Assembly (NCBI GenBank): GCA_964648485.1
Contig: CAZYOF010000008.1
Span: forward strand, 97,960 to 161,959
Source: DAIOEK01 sp964648485
Lineage (GTDB): Bacteria; Chloroflexota; Anaerolineae; Anaerolineales; Anaerolineaceae
DNA: 64,000 nt
Direction of reading: 5' to 3'
Below the pieces are notes generated by a model that saw only the letters and a program-made list of their open reading frames with translations, made no database searches and was not told the origin of the DNA. Below are positions 24,028 to 32,833 of this stretch, piece after piece (the stretch's first letter is position 1; every line of letters begins with the position of its first letter). The position numbers were made by a program, and so were the translations under genes.

Positions 24028-24945
24028 ATGCCCGCGCGAAAAAGAAGACCCGTTGATGAGTTGACCAGCGCTGACTTACGCCGGATGCTGATGGAAAAAC
24101 AGCACGGTGACCATAAGAAGCGCCTCGAAGAGTTTGCGAAAACGGGCAGGGTGATTCAGATTGCAAGGGATCCCATCCCATCCACATTGAGCAATATTCA
24201 TAGCGAATATGTGGAAACAACTGCACAACCCTCTTTACGTAGTGAACGTGGCAGAAACCGTCAGAAAACCTGGTTCGACAGGTTTCTCCTCCTGGTCGAA
24301 GTAGGAGCGGTGCTGGGTTTGATCTTTATCATGTACAATACCTTTGCTTCGCTGCGGAATCTCAACGAAGAAGTCAGTTCGGCTTTATCTCAGCCGACGT
24401 TGGCTCCAACTCCCATTATCTCGGCGGTGGTACTCCCCTCAGGGCATACACCGCCAAATGCAGCTGGTGGTGCGCAACCGAATGATGCTGAGATCCCGGA
24501 ACACCTCAGACCGGTGGTGCAGAGTCTGGCCAATGTGCCCATTCCCACCGCCAGTCCCCAGCAGGCAACCCGCATCCAAATACCTGCGATTGGTGTGGAT
24601 GCACCCATTGTACAGGGAGATGGCTGGGAGCAGTTGAAGAAAGGTGTCGGGCAGCATATCGGCAGCGCGGATCCGGGCGACACGGGCAATGTTGTCCTGT
24701 CTGCCCATAACGATGTCTTTGGAGAAATTTTCCGCGAGCTCGACAAGCTCAAAGAAGGCGATGAGGTGATATTATTTACCAATACTCGCCAGTATGTTTA
24801 CAAGATAACAGGAACACAGATTGTGGAACCCACCAGGGTGGAAGTAATGGCAAATACAATCGATCCGATCGTAACCCTGATTTCCTGTTATCCATATTTG
24901 GTCAATAACCAGCGGATTGTCGTCAGCGCCGCTTTACAAAAATAG
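24028..24945 (+). CDS. Sortase (class D/E-like)
   Basis: The 305-residue sortase has a hydrophilic cytoplasmic N terminus of ~90 residues, then one membrane helix (FLLLVEVGAVLGLIFIMYN) and a Pro/Thr-rich stalk. The catalytic domain begins at RIQIPAIGVDAPIVQGDGW. His227 (LSAHND), Cys287 (TLISCYPY) and Arg296 (NNQRIVV) form the expected catalytic triad. It should link sorting-signal proteins to the cell surface or to pili. The gene is followed 16 bases later by a small membrane protein gene. None of the complete proteins in this window ends in an evident LPxTG-type signal, so the substrates lie elsewhere. Confidence 0.92.
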   Translation: MPARKRRPVDELTSADLRRMLMEKQHGDHKKRLEEFAKTGRVIQIARDPIPSTLSNIHSEYVETTAQPSLRSERGRNRQKTWFDRFLLLVEVGAVLGLIFIMYNTFASLRNLNEEVSSALSQPTLAPTPIISAVVLPSGHTPPNAAGGAQPNDAEIPEHLRPVVQSLANVPIPTASPQQATRIQIPAIGVDAPIVQGDGWEQLKKGVGQHIGSADPGDTGNVVLSAHNDVFGEIFRELDKLKEGDEVILFTNTRQYVYKITGTQIVEPTRVEVMANTIDPIVTLISCYPYLVNNQRIVVSAALQK

Positions 24946-24961
24946 AATTTTAGGAGCAGGA

Positions 24962-25165
24962 ATGAGCAAAAAACAGAAACGTCAGGTGTCTTCCGGCACA
25001 ACAGCATCTACCGGTAATGAGCAGGTTGCGGTCCAGCGTCGTTTCTCTGGAACAACCGAATTTAATCCGGACTACACAGTCATAAAAAAAGGTATCAAGC
25101 GTATCTTTCTACTTGCTGCTTTTTTCATCGCAATATTGATTGCATTAACTTTTATTCTGAATTAA
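24962..25165 (+). CDS. Small single-helix membrane protein following the sortase
   Basis: The 67-residue protein has a basic Ser/Thr-rich N terminus, the conserved-looking FNPDYTVIKKGIKRI segment, and one C-terminal helix (IFLLAAFFIAILIALTFIL), so it is a tail-anchored protein with its N terminus inside. AGGAGCAGGA lies before the ATG at 24962; an upstream in-frame ATG overlaps the sortase gene and is rejected. It lies 16 bases after the sortase stop, so it is co-transcribed. I do not recognise the family. A role as accessory to surface-protein export is a guess. Confidence 0.75.
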   Translation: MSKKQKRQVSSGTTASTGNEQVAVQRRFSGTTEFNPDYTVIKKGIKRIFLLAAFFIAILIALTFILN

Positions 25166-25233
25166 TACGGTCATCACCTCCAGTCAACGGACTGGAGTTT
25201 TTATAAACTAACCAAGACACAAAGGAGAATGGA

Positions 25234-26304
25234 ATGTCACGAATGTTTGTTCCAGGTCCAGTAGATGTTGCGGATGAAGTACTTGCAGCGCAGGCTAAAC
25301 CGATGATGCCCCACCGCAGCAAAGACTTTGAAGCAATATTCAGAGGGTGTGATGAAAAACTGCGAAAAGTGTTTGCAACAGAACGTCCGGTTTTTATCTC
25401 CACCTCATCTGGCTCAGGCTTGCAGGAAGCTGGTATTCGCAACTTTGCCAACGAGACGGTTTTATCATGCATGAATGGGGCATTTGCAAAACGCTGGAAT
25501 GATGTGGCTGTTGCAAATGGAAAACAGGCTGACAAGTTGGAAGTGCCCTGGGGCGAGGTGATTAAACCCGATCTTCTGGCAGAAGCATTAAAAGCAAAAA
25601 AGTATGAGGTTGTCACAATTGTGCATAATGAAACCTCTACCGGTGCTGAGAATCCTTTGAAAGAACTGGCTGAGGTGGTGCATAAAGTTAGCCCCGATAC
25701 CCTCATCCTTGTCGATGCTGTATCAAGCCTCGGTGGTGTGAAAATCGAATTTGATGCCTGGGGATTGGATTTCCTGCTCACCTCATCGCAAAAATGTTTT
25801 GCGCTGCCACCAGGACTGGCTTTTGGCGCTGCATCAGAGCGTGCGATGAAAAAAGCAGAAACCGTAAAATTCCGCGGTTGGTATTTTGATCTTTTATTAC
25901 TCGAAAAACACCGCGTGAAGGATTCCACCCCTATGACGCCTGCCATGTCCCTTATTTGGGCGCTGAATGCCCAATTGGATCGCATGCTTGCTGAAGGTCT
26001 GGATAATCGTTATGCCCGCCATGCAGCAATGGCAAAACGTACCCAGGAATGGGCGATTTCTCAGGGCATGGAACCTCTTGCTCCTGCGGGTTTCCGTTCA
26101 AAAACGGTATCCACCATCAACAATACCCGAAATATGGATATCCCTGGTTTGAATGAATTCCTTAAACCTCACGAACTGCGTATAGCTAACGGATACGGCG
26201 ATTTGAAGAACAAAACCTATCGTATTGCCCATATGGGCGAGATTCAAATGTCCGATGTTGATAAGCTGCTCGGTTTGATGGATGAGTACCTGAAGACACT
26301 CTAA
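25234..26304 (+). CDS. Class V aminotransferase (alanine/serine-glyoxylate aminotransferase family)
   Basis: The 356-residue PLP enzyme is related to serine-glyoxylate and serine-pyruvate aminotransferases. Motifs are MFVPGPVDVADEVL at the N terminus, HNETSTGAENPL, LVDAVSSLGG (the PLP-binding Asp) and the Schiff-base Lys in LLTSSQKCFALPPG. The last ~80 residues hold the small domain ending in RIAHMGEIQMSDVDKLLGLM. It probably acts in glycine/serine or phosphoserine-like metabolism; the substrate is not certain. AAAGGAGAA precedes the ATG and a strong terminator follows, so it is a single-gene unit. Confidence 0.9.
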   Translation: MSRMFVPGPVDVADEVLAAQAKPMMPHRSKDFEAIFRGCDEKLRKVFATERPVFISTSSGSGLQEAGIRNFANETVLSCMNGAFAKRWNDVAVANGKQADKLEVPWGEVIKPDLLAEALKAKKYEVVTIVHNETSTGAENPLKELAEVVHKVSPDTLILVDAVSSLGGVKIEFDAWGLDFLLTSSQKCFALPPGLAFGAASERAMKKAETVKFRGWYFDLLLLEKHRVKDSTPMTPAMSLIWALNAQLDRMLAEGLDNRYARHAAMAKRTQEWAISQGMEPLAPAGFRSKTVSTINNTRNMDIPGLNEFLKPHELRIANGYGDLKNKTYRIAHMGEIQMSDVDKLLGLMDEYLKTL

Positions 26305-26324
26305 ACGCATCCCCCAATTTATTG

Positions 26325-26356
26325 AAAAAGCGAGAACTCATTGTTCTCGCTTTTTA
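26325..26356 (+). terminator. Terminator after the class V aminotransferase
   Basis: The stem GCGAGAAC/GTTCTCGC (26330-26337, 26343-26350) has a five-base loop, flanked by AAAAA and TTTTT. It starts 20 bases after the stop codon. Confidence 0.9.
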
Positions 26357-26497
26357 CTTTGTTCAGCTTGTAACTTACCCCCTGGTTCCTTGTACATTTG
26401 AACCGGCATTGTTGATTCCATGTGCAACAAATCATGTTCCATTTCAGTTACAATCATGATTGTAATTTGCGTTTAAAAACCGAATGGATACTTGCAA

Positions 26498-27724
26498 ATG
26501 TCAGCGAAAATGGAAATTGTAATAACCGGGTTAACATATGGCGGAGAAGGCGTGGGACGATTGCCGGACGGGAAGACTGTTTTTGTTCCTTATACAATTC
26601 CGGGCGAAAGAGTTGTCGTTGAAATAAATACTGATAAAAAGAAATACGCTAGGGCAAAACCAATCCAGATAATTGAATCTTCTCCGCATCGAATCAATCC
26701 ACTCTGCAAACATTATATGTTCTGTGGAGGCTGCCACCTTCAGCATCTTGCGTATGATGAACAGGTCCGCCTCAAGCAAAATATCCTGGCAGAACAGGTT
26801 GAAAAGGTTGGGTTAAACCCGGAAGTAATCCTTCCTGCGCAACCTTCACCGCAGGAATGGCATTACCGGAATAATCTTCAATTCCATCTCTCACCAGATG
26901 GGCATCTGGGTTATCAGGCAGCTCATACTAACCAGGTTATTCCCATCGTTGAGTGCCATCTACCCGTTTCAGGGCTGAATTCAATTTGGAATAACCTACA
27001 GCTGGAACCGGGGTTACCCATCGAACGGATTTCAGCACGGGTCGGGGCGGATGATGAAATCACGATCATGTTGGAAGGGGAGTACGATGCATTACCCGAA
27101 ATCGAGATGGATTTTCCCTGTTCGGTTGTTCACCATTCTTTAGCAGGCGATCTGGTACTGGCGGGTAGTCCGACTATGTTAATCAAAGTCGGTGATACTG
27201 AATTTCAGGTTTCCGCAGGTTCATTCTTTCAGGTAAATACCCTTGTGGCACAGCTGATGGCAGACTATGCACTCAGCCTCGTTAAGGATTCTGACATTAA
27301 ATCCTTGATGGATGTTTTTTGCGGGGTGGGTTTATTCAGCCGCATGTTTGCACCGCATGTCCGCAAGATCATTGGGATCGAATCATCAGAATCTGCTTGC
27401 AATGATTTTACAGAAAATCTTGCAGAATTTGAGGATGTATCGATCTACCAGGGTAAAGCGGAAGATATTTTGCCATACCTGGATGAAAAGCCAGATCTTG
27501 TTCTTGTTGATCCTCCCCGTGCTGGTTTGGATGAGCGGGTATTAGAATCAATCTGCCGTTCGGCTCCCTCACGGATCATATACATCTCATGTGATCCATC
27601 CACATTCATCAGAGATGCTTCCCGTTTCAATGCCAGAGGATTTTCGTTACGGAACATCAAGCCCATCGATATGTTCCCGCAAACCTACCATGTGGAGGTA
27701 ATTGGTCTTTTCGAGCAGGGATAA
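26498..27724 (+). CDS. 23S rRNA (uracil-5)-methyltransferase, RlmD/TrmA family
   Basis: The 408-residue SAM-dependent RNA m5U methyltransferase has an N-terminal TRAM domain (VITGLTYGGEGVGRLPDG). Cysteines for a 4Fe-4S cluster lie in NPLCKHYMFCGGCHLQHL. The SAM site is DVFCGVGLFSRMF. The catalytic region carries VDPPRAGLDERV and the catalytic Cys in IYISCDPSTFIRD. The iron-sulfur motif points to RlmD or RlmCD rather than TrmA. The start could be ATG 26498 or ATG 26510; 26498 was chosen, since GGAT precedes it at reasonable distance. It is monocistronic by context. Confidence 0.93.
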   Translation: MSAKMEIVITGLTYGGEGVGRLPDGKTVFVPYTIPGERVVVEINTDKKKYARAKPIQIIESSPHRINPLCKHYMFCGGCHLQHLAYDEQVRLKQNILAEQVEKVGLNPEVILPAQPSPQEWHYRNNLQFHLSPDGHLGYQAAHTNQVIPIVECHLPVSGLNSIWNNLQLEPGLPIERISARVGADDEITIMLEGEYDALPEIEMDFPCSVVHHSLAGDLVLAGSPTMLIKVGDTEFQVSAGSFFQVNTLVAQLMADYALSLVKDSDIKSLMDVFCGVGLFSRMFAPHVRKIIGIESSESACNDFTENLAEFEDVSIYQGKAEDILPYLDEKPDLVLVDPPRAGLDERVLESICRSAPSRIIYISCDPSTFIRDASRFNARGFSLRNIKPIDMFPQTYHVEVIGLFEQG

Positions 27725-27923
27725 GGTGTACGAGTTATGATGAATTTACCTGATTAAAATATTGCTGATTCTGATCTGTAAATTTCCCCGAATACTGGCA
27801 TTGTATTTTTTTCATCAGATTTTGCTGATCTAATTAATTTGGGAGACTCCCACCAAACTGGCAAATTAGTTGCATTCATTGGAAGATAGGCGAATCTGTT
27901 CACAAACAGATTCAGGAGGTTCC

Positions 27924-28862
27924 ATGAAAACTCAAAAATCGGTGTTTATCGTCTTGCTTCTCTTGATCAGCGTGATTGTTATGGCGTGCAATATGCCATT
28001 TATGGCAACACCTACTCCTTTTGTTTTTCCAACGGTAGATCAAACCATGACCGCATTATTCCAACCGACTGAAATGGCGGAACCTACCAGCACTTCCATC
28101 ACAGTCATCATCGAAACGGCACCACCTGCAGCTACGGAACAACCAACTGAAGAGCCGACAGAATCACCCACACAAACACCTTCGCCCATTCCGCCTACAC
28201 CTATTCCACCCACACATCGCTCTGGACCTCAAACAGAAGCCCTCTATGTAAAACATCAACCTGATATGGATGGTGGCTGGGGAGATTGGGAAGCTGATGA
28301 ATACTCAGCGAACGCAGTGGTTTATGGCAGGGAAAATTGGAAAGGTTCCGAAGATCTCTCTTCTTCATATAAAGTACAGTGGGATGAAGATTACCTCTTT
28401 ATTGCCTGGAAAGTAACGGATGATAAATATGTGCAGGAATCCCGACATGAAGATTTATACCTGGGTGATAGTGTGGAGGTATTAATCGATACAGCAGTTC
28501 AATATGATTACTGGCAGCGCTGGCTGGATTGGGATGATTATCAGATAGGCTTTTCACCCGGTTCAAATGAAGTGGGAGAAAAGATGGAAGCATATTTGTG
28601 GTTTCCTGGCAGCAAAGAAGGTACTTTATCCAAAGCCATCTATGGTGTGAAGAAACTATCCAATGGATATCGTGTCACGCTCGGAATTCCCTGGAAGACT
28701 CTGGGAATTGAACCATACACCGGTATGCGTCTCGGATTCGCTGCATCCGTCTCTGACGATGACTCAAAAAAGGGTGGCGAGCAGCAGAGTATGGTCTCCA
28801 GCACTTCGAAACGTATTCTGACTGATCCAACCACCTGGGGAGATTTGATTCTCGTAAAATAA
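27924..28862 (+). CDS. Lipoprotein with CBM9-like sugar-binding domain
   Basis: The 312-residue lipoprotein has a signal with lipobox VIVMAC (Cys near residue 22), then ~90 residues of Thr/Pro/Glu-rich stalk. The C-terminal ~200 residues resemble a carbohydrate-binding module 9/DOMON-type beta-sandwich, with YKVQWDEDYLFIAWKVTDDK, GDSVEVLIDTA, the YRVTLGIPWKTLGIEPYTG strand pair and a final GDLILVK. It was set to start at ATG 27924 with AGGAGGT five bases upstream; a frame 54 bases longer has no site. It probably binds extracellular sugar or glycan at the surface. A strong terminator follows 16 bases after the stop. Confidence 0.85.
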   Translation: MKTQKSVFIVLLLLISVIVMACNMPFMATPTPFVFPTVDQTMTALFQPTEMAEPTSTSITVIIETAPPAATEQPTEEPTESPTQTPSPIPPTPIPPTHRSGPQTEALYVKHQPDMDGGWGDWEADEYSANAVVYGRENWKGSEDLSSSYKVQWDEDYLFIAWKVTDDKYVQESRHEDLYLGDSVEVLIDTAVQYDYWQRWLDWDDYQIGFSPGSNEVGEKMEAYLWFPGSKEGTLSKAIYGVKKLSNGYRVTLGIPWKTLGIEPYTGMRLGFAASVSDDDSKKGGEQQSMVSSTSKRILTDPTTWGDLILVK

Positions 28863-28878
28863 TTACAATACCATTTAT

Positions 28879-28912
28879 AACGCCCTCTCAAAAATGAGAG
28901 GGCGTTATTGTT
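28879..28912 (+). terminator. Terminator after the CBM9-like lipoprotein
   Basis: The 12-bp stem AACGCCCTCTCA/TGAGAGGGCGTT (28879-28890, 28895-28906) is followed by ATTGTTTT. It lies between two convergent genes and may also slow minus-strand transcripts. Confidence 0.85.
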
Positions 28913-29740
28913 TTAGAATAGTATGGATGCGAGTTCTGTCCGGTAAGATCGAGTGTCTGGGTCTTCATCACCTTGAATGTAAAGTAAAGCTAAAATCAAT
29001 TGCCTGACCAACCCACCTTTGAAATTCTTTTGCTGACGGAGAATATCAAGTAATCCGTCAATAGCAGCTGGAAAATTACCGCGTTTTGCCAGTCTGATAC
29101 TGTTCCACATGGCTGCTTCCAGGGGTGTATCGCTTTCAATCTGTTCATCTGCTGCGTGGATCATCTCTGCCAGGGGGATAAGAAGCTGTGCGTTGGAGTA
29201 ATCCTGGCTGGCGGGGAACCGCTTTAAAATTTGCAGGCTTTCTCCGGTCTTGGATTGTGCCAGAAGGCATCGCACCAGTCCAATTAATGCAGATGCCATC
29301 CCGGGGTCGAGTTGCAGGGCTTCGCGGAAAACCGATTCCGCTTCCTTCCATTTCTTGCCAGATGCCAGGCTCGTTCCCTTTTCCAGGAGTAAATCAGCCG
29401 GAGAAGGAGCAATCGTCCGTAAAAATTCTCGCACTTTAATCTCTGGTTGTGCTCCGGTGAACTCTGCAACCACTTGCCCTTTCATGAATGTTTTTACTGC
29501 AGGTATCGAACGGATTCCATATCGAATGGCGATGTTCTTATTGAAATCAACATCCAATTTTGCAAGCCGAAAACTCCCCTGTCCTTCTTTTGCCAGTCTT
29601 TCTAAAATTGGTCCAAGAATTTTACAGGGCGTACACCATTCAGCCCAAAAATCCACCACCACAGGTACATTCTGGGAATAGATTAAAACTTCTTGTTCGA
29701 AGTCATTCTCATTAACAGTGATGATGTTTTCAGAAGTCAT
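28913..29740 (-). CDS. Thioredoxin-TPR protein (CnoX/YbbN-like)
   Basis: The 275-residue protein has an N-terminal thioredoxin domain (residues ~5-110) with the active site WCTPC and the cis-Pro in RSIPAVKTF. A TPR region follows (~115-270), with LLEKGTSLASGKKWKEAESV and ALQLDPGMASALIGLVRCL. This matches CnoX/YbbN, a chaperone-redox holdase that hands clients to GroEL or DnaK. The CxxC is intact here, unlike the SxxC form of E. coli, so it can act as an oxidoreductase. The gene starts 62 bases downstream of the hypothetical gene at 29803-30225, on the same strand. Confidence 0.9.
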   Translation of the reverse strand: MTSENIITVNENDFEQEVLIYSQNVPVVVDFWAEWCTPCKILGPILERLAKEGQGSFRLAKLDVDFNKNIAIRYGIRSIPAVKTFMKGQVVAEFTGAQPEIKVREFLRTIAPSPADLLLEKGTSLASGKKWKEAESVFREALQLDPGMASALIGLVRCLLAQSKTGESLQILKRFPASQDYSNAQLLIPLAEMIHAADEQIESDTPLEAAMWNSIRLAKRGNFPAAIDGLLDILRQQKNFKGGLVRQLILALLYIQGDEDPDTRSYRTELASILF

Positions 29741-29802
29741 TTATTGCTTCTCCATTCGGATTGGCTTAACATTTTCTAACCATCACATTCTCGGATTGCA
29801 GC

Positions 29803-30225
29803 TCATTCATCTTCTGGCGCCGGGGCACTGGGTTGAACCACATCCACAACTTCACCATGATGGTTGATGACTACCTTGAATCCCATCATACCCAGATACG
29901 CTCGCCCCTCCTCAGGAATTCCTGTCTGCATCATCATCTCAAACTGCTGATGGATGTTCTTGAGCTGATTGTTAATGATTGCCCGGGTGAAGATGTCATC
30001 CTGCCCCAGCATTTTGGCTGTCTGGTCAGAAAGCAGATCCTCCTTACCTTCAATCTGAGCACGCATATGATCAAGTACCTGGCGATCAACTTCTTCTGAT
30101 GGTACATGCCGCATAAAACCGGCATCATTCACAATATAAAAAGTCTCTTCGCCAATTCTGGCAGTATCCACCGCCTGATTATCTTCATCGATCACTAAAC
30201 CTTTAAATAATGGTTCCATAGACAT
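29803..30225 (-). CDS. Conserved-looking hypothetical protein, cytoplasmic
   Basis: The 140-residue acidic protein has no signal or membrane segment and is not recognised. The N-terminal ~50 residues look like a compact beta-rich unit (FKGLVIDEDNQAVDTARIG, TFYIVNDAGFMRHV). The middle is helical (DRQVLDHMRAQIEGKEDLL, AIINNQLKNIHQQFEMMMQ). A beta strand, FKVVINHHGEVVDVVQP, and an Ala/Pro/Glu tail follow. It lies between the L,D-transpeptidase and thioredoxin-TPR genes on the same strand, 38 bases after the former. Nothing in the context fixes a function. The coding call is supported by codon pattern, spacing and a plausible start (ATG 30225). Confidence 0.75.
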   Translation of the reverse strand: MSMEPLFKGLVIDEDNQAVDTARIGEETFYIVNDAGFMRHVPSEEVDRQVLDHMRAQIEGKEDLLSDQTAKMLGQDDIFTRAIINNQLKNIHQQFEMMMQTGIPEEGRAYLGMMGFKVVINHHGEVVDVVQPSAPAPEDE

Positions 30226-30263
30226 AATGATACCCTGTATAGTTAATTAAATTGTATCAAGTT

Positions 30264-31412
30264 TTAGTAGTGAATGTGAACGATTGTGCCTACTTCAGCA
30301 AAATTATACAACCACTGGGCATCGCTGGTTTCCAGATTGATGCACCCATGACTCATAGGAGTGCCAAAGTTACTGTGCCAGTACGTTCCATGCAATCCAT
30401 ATCCATCTTTAAAATACATTACGTATGGAACATCTCTTAAGTAGTATCCCGGACCTGCCATATCTGCATAACGGTATTTGACATAAATCTTGTAGGTGCC
30501 GGTGATGGTTGGATATCGTGAAGTTCCGGTGGATACCAGGAATGTATCTACCAATTCTTCACCCCGATATGCAGCCACAGTCTGCGAGCTCAAATCGACA
30601 TCGATCCAATCTTCTTTGCTTCCTACATCCGGGAATTTTCCCGGTTCATACCAGAATTTAAATGATTCTTCGGGAGTATCTGTGGGTAGCGGAGTCGGCG
30701 TGTCCGTAGGAGTGGGTGTAGGTGTGGGGGTAGCCGTGGGTGTTGGAGTGGCAGTTGCGGTGGGGGTGGGCGTGGGTGTGTGGGTGGGTTTCACAATTTC
30801 ACCCTGGTATGAACGGGTATCGCTTTCCATTCCATAAGCATTGACAAGAGTTGTTATTCCCAGCCAGGCACCCAGACCAACACATAGGATTACTGCGAGA
30901 ATGATCACAGGCAACCACGAGAACTGTTTTGAATAAAGTTTCTTTTCATCCAGTTTCCATGGAGTCTCTTGTTCCACACCGCTGTTTTCGATGTAATAAC
31001 TGGAAGGTGGTTTTTCCACCTTGGGGCTAAGCGGATTTATTGCTGCGCCCGGAGGTGGATACGGAGGGGATTTCTTGCCCTGTGAGACTCGGGGAAAACC
31101 AGGTTGTGTCTCTATACCTGCTGGGATAGGTATGGCATCGTCCCCCAGCGGACCTTCCACCTCTTCTAGAGTCATTTTGAGTCCCAACTGAGCTTTTTGA
31201 TTGTTGGGATTGATTTGCAAAACCTTTTTTAAATAGATAATAGCTGCCTGAGGCGAAGATACCGCTGCCATGAGAAGCCAGCAATCTTCATTATTGGGTT
31301 CCAGTTCTGCAGCTTTCCGGGCTAGTAGGCGAGCCTGATCTGGCTGGTCCGCTGATAAAGCGGCGTAGGCTTGTTGTAAGAGGCTTGCGACATTATCCGG
31401 TTGATCGTTCAT
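30264..31412 (-). CDS. L,D-transpeptidase (YkuD) with N-terminal TPR domain and membrane anchor
   Basis: The 382-residue protein has a cytoplasmic TPR-like domain (~5-85; DQARLLARKAAELEPNNEDC) and a linker. One membrane helix follows (WLPVIILAVILCVGLGAWLG), then a Thr-Pro repeat stalk, and an extracellular YkuD domain. The YkuD domain has His355 and catalytic Cys357 in MSHGCINLE, after HGTYWHSNFG. It forms 3-3 peptidoglycan cross-links or attaches proteins to peptidoglycan. The start overlaps the upstream amidase stop by four bases, so the two cell-wall enzymes are made together. The repeat stalk gives a G-rich, GTGGGT-type low-complexity tract on the plus strand near 30690-30790. Confidence 0.92.
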   Translation of the reverse strand: MNDQPDNVASLLQQAYAALSADQPDQARLLARKAAELEPNNEDCWLLMAAVSSPQAAIIYLKKVLQINPNNQKAQLGLKMTLEEVEGPLGDDAIPIPAGIETQPGFPRVSQGKKSPPYPPPGAAINPLSPKVEKPPSSYYIENSGVEQETPWKLDEKKLYSKQFSWLPVIILAVILCVGLGAWLGITTLVNAYGMESDTRSYQGEIVKPTHTPTPTPTATATPTPTATPTPTPTPTDTPTPLPTDTPEESFKFWYEPGKFPDVGSKEDWIDVDLSSQTVAAYRGEELVDTFLVSTGTSRYPTITGTYKIYVKYRYADMAGPGYYLRDVPYVMYFKDGYGLHGTYWHSNFGTPMSHGCINLETSDAQWLYNFAEVGTIVHIHY

Positions 31413-32230
31413 GGTTGAGTTGATGGTACCGGCGTGGGGATATTGGGTTCATTTTCCAGATAACAATACAATCCATTAGCAATACCCTGGGCGACAAGGT
31501 CCGCCTGCTTGGTAAGTAATTCCTTATCCAGATTGAGATAACCGGGCTCCATGATAAGAGTGGGGGTATCAATATGCACTTCATCGAATGGATGGAATTT
31601 TGTCATGTCATCGGTGGTGTAATTCTGATATTTCAACCCGGTAGCTTCCTGATACTTGCTGATAATGCAAGATGAAAGTCGATCCAGTTTGGCGTCTTGT
31701 GTGGTGGAATAAAGCGATGGAGCAAGTTTGAATCCGGTTGCTCCATCATCAATATACTCACAGGTATCTGTATGGATGGAGAGAAGGAATATTCCCTGGT
31801 ACTGCCTCAGTTTGGGATCAAACTCAGACATCAAGTCAACCGCATAACCTCTTTCAACCAGTTTCTGTCTCACCAGGGTGGTAATTGTATTGTTAACATC
31901 CACCTCACGGGTACCATCCGGACAGACAAAGCCCGGCTTCTCTTCCCCGGAATGTCCGGCGACTAATCCAATATGTGGAGTGGTGTACGGAGCTCTTGTT
32001 GGCAGGTTTTTGAGATTTGGATTTTCCTGCGCATTCATTGCTTTCGAAAGACTTTCTGCCAGGCGGTTGGAAAACAGGCTGGCAGGTGTCCAGAAGGTAA
32101 AAAGAGTTGCAACCACTATGGCAATACTGATAGTGGTGCCCAGGGAAGACCAGAAATTAAACTTTGGCGGACGGGCGCCTGAAAGTGGAGACTTTTTCCC
32201 GGAAGCAGCCGGAGTTTGTTGCATATCCAT
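31409..32230 (-). CDS. N-acetylmuramoyl-L-alanine amidase (Amidase_3)
   Basis: The 273-residue protein has an N-terminal cytoplasmic segment, one membrane helix (residues ~28-50) and an extracellular zinc amidase domain. The metal ligands and catalytic Glu are visible: His in LVAGHSGE, Glu in GTREVDVNN, His in LSIHTDTC and Glu in LIMEPGYLN. It cleaves the bond between muramic acid and L-Ala, a cell-separation or remodelling activity. It overlaps the L,D-transpeptidase gene by four bases. The gene diverges from the flavin reductase gene, with 117 bases between starts. Confidence 0.9.
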   Translation of the reverse strand: MDMQQTPAASGKKSPLSGARPPKFNFWSSLGTTISIAIVVATLFTFWTPASLFSNRLAESLSKAMNAQENPNLKNLPTRAPYTTPHIGLVAGHSGEEKPGFVCPDGTREVDVNNTITTLVRQKLVERGYAVDLMSEFDPKLRQYQGIFLLSIHTDTCEYIDDGATGFKLAPSLYSTTQDAKLDRLSSCIISKYQEATGLKYQNYTTDDMTKFHPFDEVHIDTPTLIMEPGYLNLDKELLTKQADLVAQGIANGLYCYLENEPNIPTPVPSTQP

Positions 32231-32347
32231 TATTCTATCCTCATTTTACCAAAACCCAAAACTCGTTACGAACGTGCCCGACTTGGCTTGACGCAGGTAT
32301 TCACTCCATGTATAAAGAATACATACTAATGAATTAAAGGTGATCCC

Positions 32348-32833
32348 ATGAAAATTGATGAAAATGAATTTAGACAAACCATGCGCCTCTGGGCGACCGG
32401 GGTAACTGTGGTAACTTCAGCCCATGCTGGGATATCTCACGGTATGACGGTCAGCTCCTTCACTTCTGTTTCTGCGATTCCACCAGTTGTGTGTGTGTCT
32501 ATTAATAGTCAGGCACGCACCCATCAATTGATCAGTGAATCTGGTAGTTTTGGTGTCACCATTCTGGAGGAATCCCAGGGAGCAGTCTCCGATTGCTTTG
32601 CAGGTCGTGTTCCAGAAGATGGTGACCGTTTCAGCGGGGTTCCGGTGTTCACATTGGAAACCGGCTCACCTTTAATCGAAGGAGGGATTGCCTTTTTTGA
32701 TTGTAAAGTGGTGCAAAAAATCCAGTATGGGCAGAATACTGTCTTTTTTGGTGAAGTGCTCGCGCTCAAACATCTTGAAAACGGCAATCCGCTGCTTTAC
32801 ACCAATCGATCATATCAATCCTTGCAAAAATAA
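32348..32833 (+). CDS. Flavin reductase-like FMN-binding protein
   Basis: The 161-residue split-barrel flavin reductase-domain protein has FRQTMRLWATGVTVVTSAH, the flavin-contact MTVSSFTSVSAIPPVVCVSI, and the C-terminal VFFGEVLAL. Members reduce free FMN/FAD with NAD(P)H for a partner monooxygenase or act in heme or redox chemistry. The TAA stop shares one base with the ATG of the AMMECR1 gene (TAATG), so the two are translationally coupled. AAAGGTGATCC precedes the ATG. No monooxygenase gene lies nearby. Confidence 0.9.
   Translation: MKIDENEFRQTMRLWATGVTVVTSAHAGISHGMTVSSFTSVSAIPPVVCVSINSQARTHQLISESGSFGVTILEESQGAVSDCFAGRVPEDGDRFSGVPVFTLETGSPLIEGGIAFFDCKVVQKIQYGQNTVFFGEVLALKHLENGNPLLYTNRSYQSLQK

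Noticed and set aside
25152..25985. Long open frame (277 codons) on the strand opposite the class V aminotransferase
   Set aside because: It is a shadow frame of a gene with clear PLP motifs; it has no ribosome binding site and no domain.
30690..30790. G-rich plus-strand tract taken as a functional tandem repeat
   Set aside because: It is the complement of Thr-Pro codons in the L,D-transpeptidase stalk; coding explains it.
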